Assembly: GCA_014925825.1 (NCBI GenBank)
Contig: JACGCK010000155.1
Location: forward strand, 1 to 64,000
Reading direction: 5' to 3'
Length of the DNA: 64,000 nt
DNA from: Pholiota molesta
Taxonomy: Eukaryota; Basidiomycota; Agaricomycetes; Agaricales; Strophariaceae
Part shown: piece by piece, positions 11,430-23,011 of the stretch
Numbering within the stretch: position 1 is the stretch's first letter
Layout: each line of letters begins with the position of its first letter
The notes under the pieces: generated by a model
Seen by the model: the letters and a program-made list of their open reading frames with translations, nothing else
Databases searched by the model: none
Told to the model about the DNA's origin: nothing
Made by a program: the position numbers and the translations under genes

Positions 11430-12915
11430 CTTAGCTGGGGTGCAAGAAAACTATGAGTAGAGACGATGGCGGTTGAGTGTTTGAACTGTAGAACACAGTG
11501 CAGAAAGCAGACGTTGGGCCCTCATATTTATGTTTTTTCGGAGAACAGGAGGGTCAATGTCGGAGGAGGAACAGATGCAAATATGAGATCCACCGGGAAC
11601 AGCGTCTAGCCGCTGTTTGGGTGCGTAAAAAGGAACAACGTGTTTGCTTGAAAGTAGAGTGTGGCCTCCCACCCAAACTCATCCACTGCTCTTTTCCGAG
11701 GATGTCATCCTCGGAATGATTGTGGACATCGACGTGTTCTAGAGCCTAGACTCAGAGAAACCATCCCACTCGGCGATCGTGAGTTTGCGGCATCGAAGGA
11801 TGATCGATGGATGGTTGATGAATATTGGCATTTATTGCTAGGTCATGGGGAACATGTACCATGAGGTATGAGCTGGCATCAAGCTGGCGTGCTATAGACT
11901 TGATTCATCGAAGAAACCTAAGGGTGAGCATTAAGCAAAATTATGAAGGGTCATACGGCTGAAAAGTTGAGAGATTTTTAGAACTGATCACATACCAAGA
12001 ACTTTCGCATCCAAAACTAAGAAAAATCTGCTCGTGCTCGTGCAGAAGTGTCAAAGAAGTTGGTCGTGCGAGCTTGGCGCAATGTCGACGCAAATGCGCG
12101 TACGTGACATCGTGTGAGGGCCACGCATCGGAGCGATGATCGTCAACGCGTCATGCAGATTCCAGCGGCCGAAAGGAAAATGAAGCGCACAATCATCGAG
12201 TTTGTGATCAACGTCGATACTTGCTGTAATTTATTCTGACGGAAAAGACAAGAATTTGAAGAAAGCGAGAGCTTCCCAGTATGGCACATGAGCGCTTGAG
12301 CAGTCGACAACAAGTCGACAATATCACATGGAAAACGCCGAGACGACACATGCAACTTTCCTTACAGACCATTTTCGAAGATCTGGGCCCAGCTGCACAT
12401 AAGTGTCTCGACATCCTCCCAGATTACATTTATCCACTTACGATATGAGGCTCAACTATGAAGACCAGCAGTTACGACTGTTCTCATGGATCGTGTCTCG
12501 AACTCGGCGGCTTCCACGATGTACCTCGCCGTCAGTACTTCTCGGGACAGGGCATTACGGCTGCTCTCTACTGCACATTCGTCTCTTGATTAGGCTTCCT
12601 GCGAGAGAGATCTGGCATACTGACAGTACTTGGGAATGTTTTATCGCATTTGACTATGTTTTCTCATTCCTCCGTTATTTTAATTTAGTTAGAATCACAA
12701 GTGAGGCTGCAAAACTTGATATCAAAACTCCTTGCGAGAAAAGTACTTGAAACGTGCACACGTAGACGTAAATATGTAACGTGCGCGGGAGTGGCAGACA
12801 CGCATCGACACTTACGGATGTGCCAGTATGTCATTTTCCTTTTGCTTGAATGGTATTATTGCTTTAATATCCGTGATAAAGTTTACTTATACTCTGCGTT
12901 CAACTGCGGGGAAGA
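11430..12915. other. Intergenic region without a recognisable gene
   Basis: Promoter side of the secreted protein gene (11430-11700), then about 1.2 kb with no gene that I can support. Short open frames have no family resemblance. Confidence 0.45.
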
Positions 12916-12919
12916 AAGC

Positions 12920-13240
12920 TGAACATCCTCGTTGCGTTCCATTCGCACGAACTGTTCTTTTTATGAGATCGCCTAGGTATCCCAACATCAGCATCTTTGA
13001 AGCAGCTGCCGCTGGTCAGTGTGCATACATAATATGTGATACCCATGGATTGGCATGGTCAATGGTGTCGACCATGCGACGATCGATTAGACGCCCGTCG
13101 TGTCTTGGCGTCAATTGTTTTGTATCGCAAGCATGAAATACCTTCATTTAACCTTCGCTCAAACTACGTACGTCATATTTGTTGGTTTTCTCAGCAGACA
13201 ATTGACATGAGATTTGGAAATGCTAATAGGGCACCGGCGT
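12920..13240. repeat. Diverged direct repeat, copy 1
   Basis: This stretch matches 15025-15390 in the same orientation with many substitutions and small indels. Shared landmarks in order: ACATCCT.GTT.C.TTC.ATTCGCACGAA, GCTGCCGCTGGT, CAATTAGACGC.CGT.G.G.CTTGGC.TCAA, and a match in TTCA...CATTTG. Neither copy keeps an open frame, so this is likely an old duplicated transposon relic. Confidence 0.45.
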
Positions 13241-13589
13241 AACGATGCACCTTTTGAAATTTACTATCATTGATTTCAGCACACAAGCTATTTCCTTACG
13301 CCTCCTTGTCCTACACGCTCATGGTACTTTTATGCTTTCCTGATAGCGTTTCGTGAGTTACTTGCCCCTTACTAGGTATAGTACAAGATACCAGTTCCTG
13401 TATGACGTCTGCCCATCTTTTCTACAATGATAAGACCACATCAATGACGCTGTTTTCGGAGGGACGGGAGAATAATCTATAACTCGATACTCAAGGAGCC
13501 ATAAGTGTGGTCGCCGTGGAAGTTTTAGGAAGGCGGAACTCGATAGCAGATATAGTCGTCAACGGAAATATATACGTGCTTCGAATAAA

Positions 13590-13762
13590 CATTCGAAAGC
13601 GGAACGCTGACGATGAGGACTAAGATCGAGATTGACTGTGCGAGTAAGTCCCCCCGTGACATGTCGACAGCAATGGGTTCTGAGTCGCAGAACGAGCGTC
13701 AGTCCGAGTTTCTTGTGCTGCTCAAGATTGGACAATTCAAAACGTACCCTAATAGACCCAGG
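13590..13762 (-). pseudogene. Fragment of the 17 kb / 22 kb gene family (C-terminal exon)
   Basis: On the minus strand, from about 13759, the reading GSIRVRFELSNLEQHKKLG is nearly the same as the start of the last exon of the intact genes at 17059-18219 (GSIRVRFELS..IEHKKLG) and 21840-23011. The similarity continues for roughly 40 residues with at least one frame change (PIAVDM...G.L corresponds to PITVDPRYHGD), then fades. No other exon of the family is recognisable next to it, so it is a broken, truncated copy. Confidence 0.6.
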
Positions 13763-15024
13763 GACCGCGCAATCTAAATTATGGCAATACGCGTGATGGA
13801 GGGGCCTGTGGAGTTTCATGTCGGGCATAGAGACGGCCAAGTTGGGTCAAGGCGCGGGACATGGAGGAATGCATGGCTTTCGAAGAAATCACGGACTCAG
13901 AATAATACCTGTTCCCAGATGTAGAAATGTCGACAGAATGTGGAGGCTGAGAGGTCCAAAGAAGTTATCAGCTTCAGAAAGCTCAAGCTCAAGTGGCAGC
14001 GCTGAGTGACTTGAGCGTCGCCTCGGAGTTTGGGTTGAGCGACTGCTTCCAACATTCAAATTTATAAGGAAAACTTGAATTGCGCGGCAATCGCGGTCAT
14101 GTGTGAAATATTGGAACAATCCGGACCAGCGAGTCGGCGACCATCTGCGACCATGACTTTTTTTTAAGAAAATTTGTAAAAATGGTGTAAAAACGCGTGG
14201 TCTTCAGCGTAAAAACTCATAAAATTTGCTTATTGATATCTGTATAAATTTATTGCCAATTTTCAACGAAATAGGCCTGCCGCCTTGGTACTTACCAAAT
14301 GATTGACTTACGAATTCATCCCTCAGATTCCCGGTGGTGACTACGACTCTATGAGAGGCTCGGGGTCGGTAATATTGATATGATCCGATACTGCCATTGC
14401 GTGTCGTACACGCTGTGGTCGGATCTTGGGGATGGTAAATTCAGCCTGTCACCTCATATGTTTTCTGAGATGCGGTCCTTGAGGCAGATATCTTTTTTTC
14501 TTCTTTGAGTGAGCCTGTCTAAGATGTCAACCTCCGAGGCCTAGGCGCTAGACCCAGGTTCTGGGCCTACTTAGGAGCCTTAGGAACTTTCGTCTGTACA
14601 TTTTGAAGTTTCCGTACAGGCATTATTTTAGTGTGAATTGTTTCAATATGTCCGCAGTAAAAAAATCATGACAGTGAGAATGGAAAGCCAGCGCTGGGAT
14701 TGTTGTCAGCTACAGTCGATTTAGTCAACAACTCAACTAGTCTGACTGTAACAGGTATTCAGGAGACGTATTCTCCTATCATTGATCGATATCAATACCC
14801 ATGTGACATCGACGAGAGCTTTTAACGCGCTTGAGTATTGGAAATCTTCAATATTGTATGCCATCTACTATATTACAGACACGCACAGAAGCTGCACAGA
14901 CATAATACAGCATCCTCCTTTCCCTCGGATACCTTCCCATATCACTTACTACAATTTTAATGTTTGCGTTGAATTGCGCTTAGACTCGGCGTAGATTTGC
15001 AGGATGAACGAGATAAATAAAAGT

Positions 15025-15395
15025 GTACATCCTTGTTCCATTCTATTCGCACGAATTGTCTTTCTATTTAGAATACCCAAGTCATCAGAATTATTCGACA
15101 GGTAGCTGCCGCTGGTTATTTTCAACATAACATGCAATACCTACTGATGGATGAGAATAGAGAGGTCAGCAATGTCGGCCATACGAGGCCATACGGCAAT
15201 CAATTAGACGCTCGTTGCGCCTTGGCATCAAATACGTTGATCGCAATTGATCGCAATCACAAAGTTCCGGATATGCAGTCTATGTTTGTTCGTTTCAATC
15301 GCTATCATGAAGACCGATACCTTCACAAGAAATATGCAGGTTACATATGTTTGTTCTTTTTTAGGGGACGATCGACGTGAGACTTGGCAAGGCGC
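15025..15395. repeat. Diverged direct repeat, copy 2
   Basis: Second copy of the repeat at 12920-13240, same orientation. It is separated from copy 1 by about 1.8 kb of sequence without genes and lies about 350 bp upstream of the DUF5648 gene. Confidence 0.45.
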
Positions 15396-15701
15396 CATAT
15401 TATTAAATTATCAGGGCGCGGAGGCAAAGAAGGACCGTTGAAGTTGTCGATCATTGAATTCAGCGCTCAAGTTATCATTTCAGAGCCAGAAGTTCAATGG
15501 CGCTTAGGATTTCCGAAGTACGTGTGAGAGGAAATGTTATTATCGAACGACTGATCAGAGCTTTTCCGGGCCTTGTGACTCCTCGACTTCGATGCCGATT
15601 CAGAGAAGGCTTCTTGTGCTATGAAGTGGTGAATGCAAAGCGGAATACTATGAACGTGCGTTGATGCATTTTGACGTGTTCATATACTACAACTTTGCGA
15701 G

Positions 15702-15708
15702 TATAAAA
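15702..15708 (+). promoter_or_regulatory. TATA box of the DUF5648 gene
   Basis: TATAAAA at 15702-15708, 33 bp before the start codon at 15741. This implies a very short 5' UTR. Confidence 0.5.
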
Positions 15709-15740
15709 CCAGGTTGGTTTTCAGAATCTACATCGCCAAA

Positions 15741-16377
15741 ATGCAGTTCAAACTTGCCCTCATCGCCTCAATCGCCGTTAGCATCACCTCAGCTGCAGGA
15801 GCAGCACTTGCAGCCAACCCAGGCGACGATGTAGCTCACGTACGTGATAGCTTTTTTCGATCTATGGTACAAGCGTCCTGACTTTGAACTTCAGCTTTTC
15901 AGGCGGACCTGTGCAGACCCAGGAACGGCTGTTGATTTTTTGCGCGCCGACAACAATGCCGTTGTAGACCACTTCTACACCACCAGCGCTGCAGAAATGG
16001 CGAATGCAGTCGCCTCTCTTGGATATGTCTTCGAGGGCACCGTTGGGAGGATATTCCCCGCCACGTCGTCCTTCACGGTGCCACTCTTCCGCGTGGCCAA
16101 CTCCGCCCTCAGCGACCATTTTTATACCACCGACGCGGCAGAGCGGAACAATGCCATGAGCACGTTGGGCTATAGCGATGAAGGCATTGCAGGCTTCGTC
16201 TATCCCGCTTCGGATACCTCGTCCCAGTCTGTGTGTTCGGCGATCCCACTTTTCCGCTTGTACAACCCCACTGCTTTCGACCATTTCTATACTCAGAGTG
16301 CCAGCGAACGCGATAATGCGATTAGCTCTAATGGTTATGTTTCCGAAGGTATAGCCGCGTTTATCCTCGCGGCTTAA
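15741..16377 (+). CDS. Secreted protein with three DUF5648 repeats
   Basis: Two exons, 15741-15839 and 15895-16377, 193 aa. A signal peptide (FKLALIASIAVSITSAAGA) precedes a protein made almost wholly of DUF5648 units of about 50 residues. Each unit carries the hallmark DHFYTT or DHFYTQ followed by an Ala/Glu-rich helix and a GY..EG...F. segment: VVDHFYTTSAAEMANAVASL, LSDHFYTTDAAERNNAMSTL, AFDHFYTQSASERDNAISSN. The repeats are spaced evenly, so the fold is probably a three-bladed beta-type assembly. Function is unknown; in fungi these repeats occur in secreted proteins, sometimes beside lectin or lipase domains. The intron lies between the signal peptide exon and the repeat exon. The upstream splice site at 15894 is preferred to a later AG because only it preserves the first repeat's frame. 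Confidence 0.9.
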
Positions 16378-17058
16378 TAGGTAAGTGCACATGTCGTATT
16401 GACTTGTCAAATTGTTTACCGAGCCCTTGTGCATTGGTCCCAGGATGTCTCCAGCTGTATATAACCAGCTCAAAGCTCTCATCGCAGTACTGTAGTTTCA
16501 TGAACAATTTGAATCTGATTGGATTTTGATATCTAAATACTCCAATAAATCGTCGATGCTGAAAAGAAATTTGAATCTCTATGTTAGATTTAGAAGTTGA
16601 ATGGTTCATCTGGGAGGGCATTCAGTCATCGACATTTATCAAAAGCAGTGCATGTACAACCACCTCGAGGCGCACGAATGAGACCAGGAAGCGCGCCCGG
16701 TGCCACGCACGAGAGCGCAGCGCTCGCTTCTTAATAGCGCGCTCGGAGGGAGAAAAAAGAAAACGCATAGAGCGATCCCTGGGTTGGACAGTTCTTCCTC
16801 TCCACAGGTCTGTACATGTACGGCGTGCTCGTATGTGCCTGATATCGATGAGAAACTAGATCGCATAGCACGAAGAAAAAAGGGCAGCGGCGATGGGATG
16901 TACGGGTGCATCGTACCAGCGTTAGGGACGAGCATGAGGCGACTAGAGAGATACCAGGCTAAATAAATGTGAGCGGCAATGTCAGAATTATGTGAATCGT
17001 GGCCAGGAGCTCGCTGTTATGAGAAGTACATTGCGCTGTCATTGAAGAGGAGGAATTC
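16378..17058. other. Intergenic region without a recognisable gene
   Basis: Between the 3' end of the DUF5648 gene (+) and the 3' end of the next gene (-). Convergent arrangement. Nothing beyond probable 3' UTR and terminator sequence is seen. Confidence 0.5.
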
Positions 17059-18219
17059 CTAACGTTTGGGAAATGAGCTCTTCACGCGTGATCGCTCCAA
17101 GAGCTCAAGAAGGTTGTTAGCCATAGGCTGGTGCTTTAGTGGGATGCGCGTGATACGTTTCTCTCCCTGAGTCATTCGAAATAAGAGGCTTCCCGGCGTC
17201 GGAATCACGACAGCTTTCCCTGTGTAGAGTGGGTTACGGGTGATAGGCCTGACGATATTTAGAACTCGCAGAACGAGCGAAGGGCCCAGTTTTTTGTGTT
17301 CGATGTAGTGAGATAATTCGAATCGGACCCTGATAGAGCCTATAAAAATGATATCAGCTCAATACTGACGACTCGAATAGCAGAAATTCCGACCAGTCAA
17401 TGGATATAGCACGACGCCTTTCTTCAAGTCGGCGAATGGGGTCGTTGGAAATTCCATTTTGATTACCTTTGCACGTGTAGCGAACAACATCGTGTCCTGT
17501 GGGTGTCCAACGTCCAGAATAAAAGGCTCGGAGAGGGAATAATGGTAATCTCTGCGTTTATTCGGTAGATCGAGTTTGTTGATGTCGTTGACGAGCTCCT
17601 CGTCAACGAGATTTTCGTCACGCAACAACGAAAAAAATCCTCTCCCTGTGGTGTGTTTGGCGAGCTCCGGAAGTTTGTAGCCCCATACATTTCCTGTGGG
17701 ATCTAGCAAGTCCCGCCCACGATCAAACTGCGCCGAGCGATCGCAGATCCTAAAACGCACGCCTGCGCAGAGTTCTGGAGCGTCAGGATCATTAAAATAG
17801 TAAAAGAAACCCCTAGTGTTCTCTGGAAAGCGTTGAAGTTCGGTGTTATATCCCTGCTCGTATCGAGATTTCTGCTGCGGCCCATTGGTGAGAGGGTGTA
17901 TGGTTATATCGGCCTTTCCAGACAAGTCAACAAGCTGTTGGCCCGCTGTTGACAGTCGTTCAGGCCTCAGAGTATGGAGCTTGTGAACATCATCCTGCGC
18001 TTCCCGAGGGACCGTATCTGCGGTGGTCTAGGGTAGCGTTAACGAAATGTGATACCGCTAGAGCTGGAAACACACCGTGAGCCTCCTCTCTCCTAAATTT
18101 GGCCTACGTCCAGCATTTGTGTGTGCTATGGCGCCCGATGGAGCCAGTCGTAGAGCATGACGAAGGCCTAGTTGAGTAAATGTGCGAGATTGGCAGGAAT
18201 GCGTCAGCGGTTTGAACAT
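17059..18219 (-). CDS. Unrecognised fungal protein, family A copy 1 (paralogue of 21840-23011)
   Basis: Three exons: 18219-18076, 18027-17394, 17339-17059; 352 aa. I do not recognise the family. The first 48 residues are rich in Arg/Leu/Ser/Thr/His with almost no acidic residues (start MFKPLTHSCQSRTFTQLGLR), like a mitochondrial targeting sequence. The core is well ordered: FPENTRGFFYY, APELCAGVRFRICD, FDRGRDLLDPTGNVWG, GFFSLLRDENLVDEELVNDI. The last exon begins GSIRVRFELS and ends in a basic tail. The second gene of the family at 21840 has the same three-exon layout with both introns at equivalent positions, including the unusual donor inside PLTG|GTCSGAA that starts the second intron. Conservation of splice sites together with strong protein divergence argues that both are real, expressed genes. 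Confidence 0.8.
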
Positions 18220-18612
18220 GCCTTCTGGAAACTGAGGACCAGGTGTTCAGTGAGATCTCGAAACGGGATGAGGATTTTGAACGAAACGTGAATCCCGCCT
18301 GTTAGGTAACGCACCTGATTCTTTGTCTGCCAGATTTCAGCGACCCTTTTCCAGAGGTCAAAAGGGCAAAGTTACTATTTCTTTAATGACATGGACAAGA
18401 CGGTTTGGATGAAAGCAAGATGAAAGTGTAAGAATGTGCTGTGACGGAAACAACCACTGCCAGCCAATGTACAGAAATTTGATCGAGTGATCGCCGGCGT
18501 CAGTGCTCCTCGGGCCGGAACATACATACATGCAAAAATTGTATATGATACAACATTATACAGTCCCATTGTAACTCGTAACGGTAAATATCTCCACGTA
18601 CATAATATTCCC

Positions 18613-20359
18613 TCAAGTTTGCGAATATACCGGCGGAAGAACATGCACCAATTCTGAATCATCGCCATGCACAGCTACCAGTCGAATACCACTGTCCACA
18701 TCTTGGACCACCCGAGGCGCCTCGATACGCGTCGGCGGCTGCTGTAGCTCGGATTCCTTTCCTACACGGGGACTTCGATCTGATGATGGTGGCGATTGGA
18801 AAGGGGTCTGTGTGGTTGGTGGATTTGAGGAAGCCGTGTACGATTGTGAATCATAGGGTGCTGCAGCTGAACCGTGTTTTCGTCCTCTAGAAGTCGCAGA
18901 AACGGGACTATACGCGTCCATTGGAATAGAGTAGTCGGAATACGGTACTGGCTCTATAATGGTTCCTGGACTCTCAGTCATGGTTCGATATTTCCTTCGT
19001 CTAGAGATCCGGAAGAAGAGCAATGCTGCCAGGAGAAGAATCGCGACTCCACCTACTACGCCCCCCACAATCGCGCCGGTGTTGGATTTTGCGGTATCAG
19101 ATGTTCGGCCACTAGATGCTGAGCTAGTTGTTGTTCCTCCAGAGATCGAGCCTGTAGCGGTAGTAGTGCCTCGAGAGTTTGAACCAATCGTCCCTCCAGC
19201 AGATGCGGTCGTTGAGGTACTGGATCCACCCCCTACTAAAGGCAGCCCTGTCAGCAATGTTCCTCCACCCGAGGTTGTGTTCGCGAACGCACCTCCACCT
19301 GAAGTCGCTGTAGATGTACCTAGGCAACGTTCATGAGTGCTTTACGGTTGAATTCCTTCCGAATCTCGTACCATTTTGGACAACGATGACCTCAACGCTC
19401 AACGGAGTCGTGTTCGCATTGCCGTTGTATGTAACTTCCACCTTGTGATTTCCAGGAGAGAGAGTATCAGTCGTGAAAAATACTTGGGAATATTGTACGC
19501 TGGTCTGTTGGGCTGTGACGCCGTTGAGTGTGAAATTCACAGGAGCTGCTCCGTCGATAGAATATGATGCAGTGGAGACGGCGAAGGGAAATCTCGCATC
19601 GTAGAAACCATACCATCTGAAGGAGACACCTATGGAAAATGTGTTATATATGAACGAAGGCATTTGGATTAAGGACACGCACCATTGAATTCGAAGTCGA
19701 CTTTGGCGCCCGTCTGATTCGTCATGTATCCCGGAGAAACCGGGTTCCAACCCGTCCCGAAACCCCACATAGGGTCTGTCGTATCGATATAAACCGCGGC
19801 GTCTGCCAGCGAGACGGATGCAGACGGCTGGTACTGGAGATGGTCGAACCAAAACGTTTGCGAGCTACTACCCTTCGCGTTGACTTGCAGCGTGTGAGGA
19901 CCGTCTGTGAGACCGCTGCCTGCGCAGAATTCGACTCGATTTTCGACGGCTGCCGGGTTGTCGACAGCGATGCTTGCTCCATCAACGATACACTCCCATG
20001 TTGTGTTTGCGGATGCCGAGCTCCTTGGAACTTGGATTGCACCAGTCAAGGTGAAGGCGGAACCTAATGAACAAAGGAATCAGCGCCGTTAAGTTGACGA
20101 TCTAACCGATGCTATCTCACCACCACTCCTGAGTCGGAGTGCTGGGAGCTAAGCAATAATAAAATATCGCTGAGAACTGTGGAGAGCACTGACCTGAAAA
20201 ACTGTAGGAGAAACTCCCTTGCGTCTTCGTGCCATGCAATGTGCTCAGATACGGAGCGCCCCAGTTTCCCGAAGAATCCAAAGTCCCCGTATTCGCAAAC
20301 CAATCTCCCGTGTACTTTATGCTTGCGTCGGTGTCGTCAACCATAACCCATCGAGGCAT
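18613..20359 (-). CDS. Single-pass membrane protein with extracellular beta-rich domain and Ser/Thr/Gly-rich stalk
   Basis: Four exons: 20359-20194, 20063-19683, 19629-19372, 19319-18613; 503 aa with all phases closing. It starts MPRWVMVDDTDASIKYTGDW, the typical beginning of a large Agaricomycete family, followed by two jelly-roll-like repeats (around residues 10-130 and 135-255; e.g. SYSFSG, SAFTLTGAIQVPR, VSFRWYGFYD) with several N-glycosylation sites. After these come a low-complexity Gly/Ser/Thr stalk (residues ~270-335), one transmembrane helix (GAIVGGVVGGVAILLLAALL) with a stop-transfer RISRRRK, and a cytosolic tail of about 120 residues rich in Pro/Ser. There is no classical signal peptide, as is usual for this family; the helix probably acts as the anchor. 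Molecular role unknown, likely a surface sensor or adhesin. An alternative upstream start near 20563 is less likely because the family begins at the MPRW position. Confidence 0.82.
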
Positions 20360-20559
20360 GTTGGAAGGAAACCTGTAGGTACAAGATGGACGAGGATGGA
20401 AAGGGAAAATATCGCCTTCAGAGCATGCATATGTATCAGCGCTGATGTTATTGGAAATACTAATAAATACAGGGGTAAAAAGTCGGGGCCTCAACTGAAA
20501 TCGCGTTGGAAGAAATGCTGTGCAAATTGATAGAAGACGAAAAATCAATTGCCATGATT

Positions 20560-21839
20560 GCACTTCAAGAGTGGTGCTAAATATAGTCCCAGGGATCGCG
20601 ATATGTACATTGCACAGTCTGGCACTACAAAGGTTTGAAGGGTGTTGACATCGGAATACCCAAAACCACCTGGTGGAAGAGAGGACATTTGAACTGCTTG
20701 CGACTCGGACGGCGCAGCCTCGACGCTGCGCGCCAGCGCGACCACTGGATCACATGCGAAAGCCGCCAACTGATCGCCGATCGCTCAGCTGGTTTTTCCA
20801 GATCCCAGATGATAATATCATATGCTCCCTCCGGCCTCAGCGCTCAGCCGCACATGGACACTCCATCGCGTTCCTCAACAGACCCATGTACAGTCGATAA
20901 GACACCGAGGCAGACAACACAACACGGTGCACCGCGTCAATCCCGACTTGGATCGTGCGCAGAAGACGCACGAGGCACCCTCGTCGATCGTCGCGACGAC
21001 ACACGGGAGGTTGCTCAATGCTCATGGCCAGACTCGGCACGCCAGACTATCCGCACTAGGACTCGGCGACATTTCCGCAGAAAGTGTCCTTTCTCAGCAT
21101 TTCTCTTCTCATGTTCTGCTGTTCTGCAAGAAGGATGCGGTGCAGACGCACCATGATGTATGTAGATATGTCCTGTCCAGGACGGTCGACTTCTTTTTTG
21201 GCGCGGTAAAGAATGCAAGGTTTCGCGACAGGCGCTGCTTCATGCGTCAAGCTATCCCAAACGCTGCAGCTCCACGCATTGGCATTGGTGCTACGATCCT
21301 TCGCACAGAGCATATAGGGCTCACCCTTCTCTAGCTGGTTTGCCTCACTGGCGCTCGTTCAACCTGGTGATCTGACAGGCCTGGTGGCGCTGTAAGAGCT
21401 GTCTGTCCAGAGCTCGCATTGGCCCGATAGGGTGCGGGCGAACGAGGACCTTCAGTGGGCCCCTGACGGTATGAAGCGTGTGCCCTTTCTTGTGATACTC
21501 GATTGGACTTGTTCTTGATAGTGGCGAACGTATCGTTGTGGATTGCAATCCATTGTGTTGGATGTACGACTGCCGTAGACGGCTTGCTCTGTAAACATTC
21601 AAAACAAGTTGAAGTCGGAGTCTGGACGTACGGCGAAGCTGCCTCGAATGATCACGTGCATATTCATCACTGTTCCTCAACAAAGTTGAACAGCTCTGGC
21701 ACACGCTCGTTCACATCCTGCAGCCGTTTCCAACAAACGCAGCTTTCCAGGACGCGTAGTCAGTCCTAGGGCATGCTGCTTCATCCACCTGCCATTCATT
21801 ATCTCATTCAGCGAACACCCTAAACTCATCAGAAACGGC
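20560..21839. other. Intergenic region without a recognisable gene
   Basis: Divergent promoter region between the membrane protein gene (-) and the family A copy 2 gene (+). Several overlapping open frames of 60-170 codons occur but none shows family resemblance, splice-consistent continuation or codon regularity. Confidence 0.4.
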
Positions 21840-23011
21840 ATGCATAGCCCGCGACTCTTGCCTTCCCGCCTCTTTCGGTCCTTTCGCCAGCTCGACCTTC
21901 GTGCTACTCCAGAGCTGAATCCATGGTGCTCAATACCATGTGCGCATACTGTACGGGTGCCTACATCGACCTTAGGGAAGAGGATGCTTGCGGTGCGTTT
22001 CTACCGCGAATTCAGAGCATTCTCCAGTTCGTTGATTCGACCGAAGACTTCGACAGAGCCGACCGGCAAAAAGGCTCTCACATTCCTTCTTCCTTTAGGC
22101 TGCGCACTTTACGCCCTGAACGCTTGTCCGTAGTGGGCCAAGAGGTTGTTGATTTGTCGGGGAAACTGAGCCCCGTCGTGCCCTTCATCAACGGACGCAA
22201 GCTGAAATACATGTATGAAACTACCCCACGCCTTTCCTTTCCCAAGAACACTAGAGGGTTCTTTTATTATCATACGCCCACTGATGGGCCCGAACTCTAC
22301 GCAGGTGTGCGTTTCAGGATCTGCGATAGCCCGGAAGCGTTCGAGCATGGTCGGGACTTGCTCGACCCCAGGGGCGACGTTTGGGGCCCCAAGATTCTGG
22401 AACTGATCAAAAACAGAGAAAAAGAAGGGTTTTTGGTGTTATTGCGTGCCGAAAATCTGATTGACGAGGCGCTCATCCACGATATCAACAAATTGGACCT
22501 CACGCAGAACGTGCGACGATCTCAGTATTCCCTCTTCGCACCATTTTACCTTAATCTCGCCGTCGCGAAAAGGCAACTGACGTATGTTACCCGCGCAAAT
22601 GTTATCGTCCTCCATTTCCCCGGTCAGGTTACGACCAATTATTCCACAAAATGTCCACTGACGGGTCCGAAATTTTTCGTATTCTAACCCTTGCCTGTCG
22701 CGCTGACTCGGAACCCCCTTTCTGCAGGCACTATCAGAGCTCGATTCGAATTATCCGATCTCCCGGAGCACAAAGAGCTAGGGCCTACGCTTGTCATCCG
22801 TGTTCTCGATGTCGTGACGCCTATCACCGTCGATCCACGCTACCACGGGGATGTGGTTCCAGTGCCGGTCCCAGGCACCCTCTTACGCCGATTCTCGCTG
22901 CGGAAGCATCCTGTGGTGTGCATCCCGTTGATGCGCCAGCCGATGGCGGATGCGCTTTTTGAGCTGGAAGACCTCAAGGCGGCGATGCAGGCACGGGCGA
23001 CGATAACCTGA
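21840..23011 (+). CDS. Unrecognised fungal protein, family A copy 2 (paralogue of 17059-18219)
   Basis: Three exons: 21840-21992, 22028-22664, 22728-23011; 357 aa. The Arg-rich, acid-poor N-terminus starts MHSPRLLPSRLFRSFRQLDL and may be a mitochondrial import signal. Core motifs shared with copy 1: TLRPERLS, VDLSGK, FPKNTRGFFYY, YAGVRFRICD, HGRDLLDPRGDVWG, GFLVLLRAENLIDEALIHDI, KLDL and, in the last exon, TIRARFELS..PEHKELGPTLVIRVL. Intron 1 is only 35 bp (21993-22027), very short even for a fungus. Intron 2 (22665-22727) uses the same donor position as copy 1, inside the PLTG codon. Without that phase-1 donor the last exon is out of frame, so the paralogue comparison decides the model. Function unknown. 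Confidence 0.8.

Noticed and set aside
20635..21334. Overlapping open frames of 100-170 codons
   Set aside because: They overlap each other in different frames, lack motifs and occupy the divergent promoter region between two supported genes.
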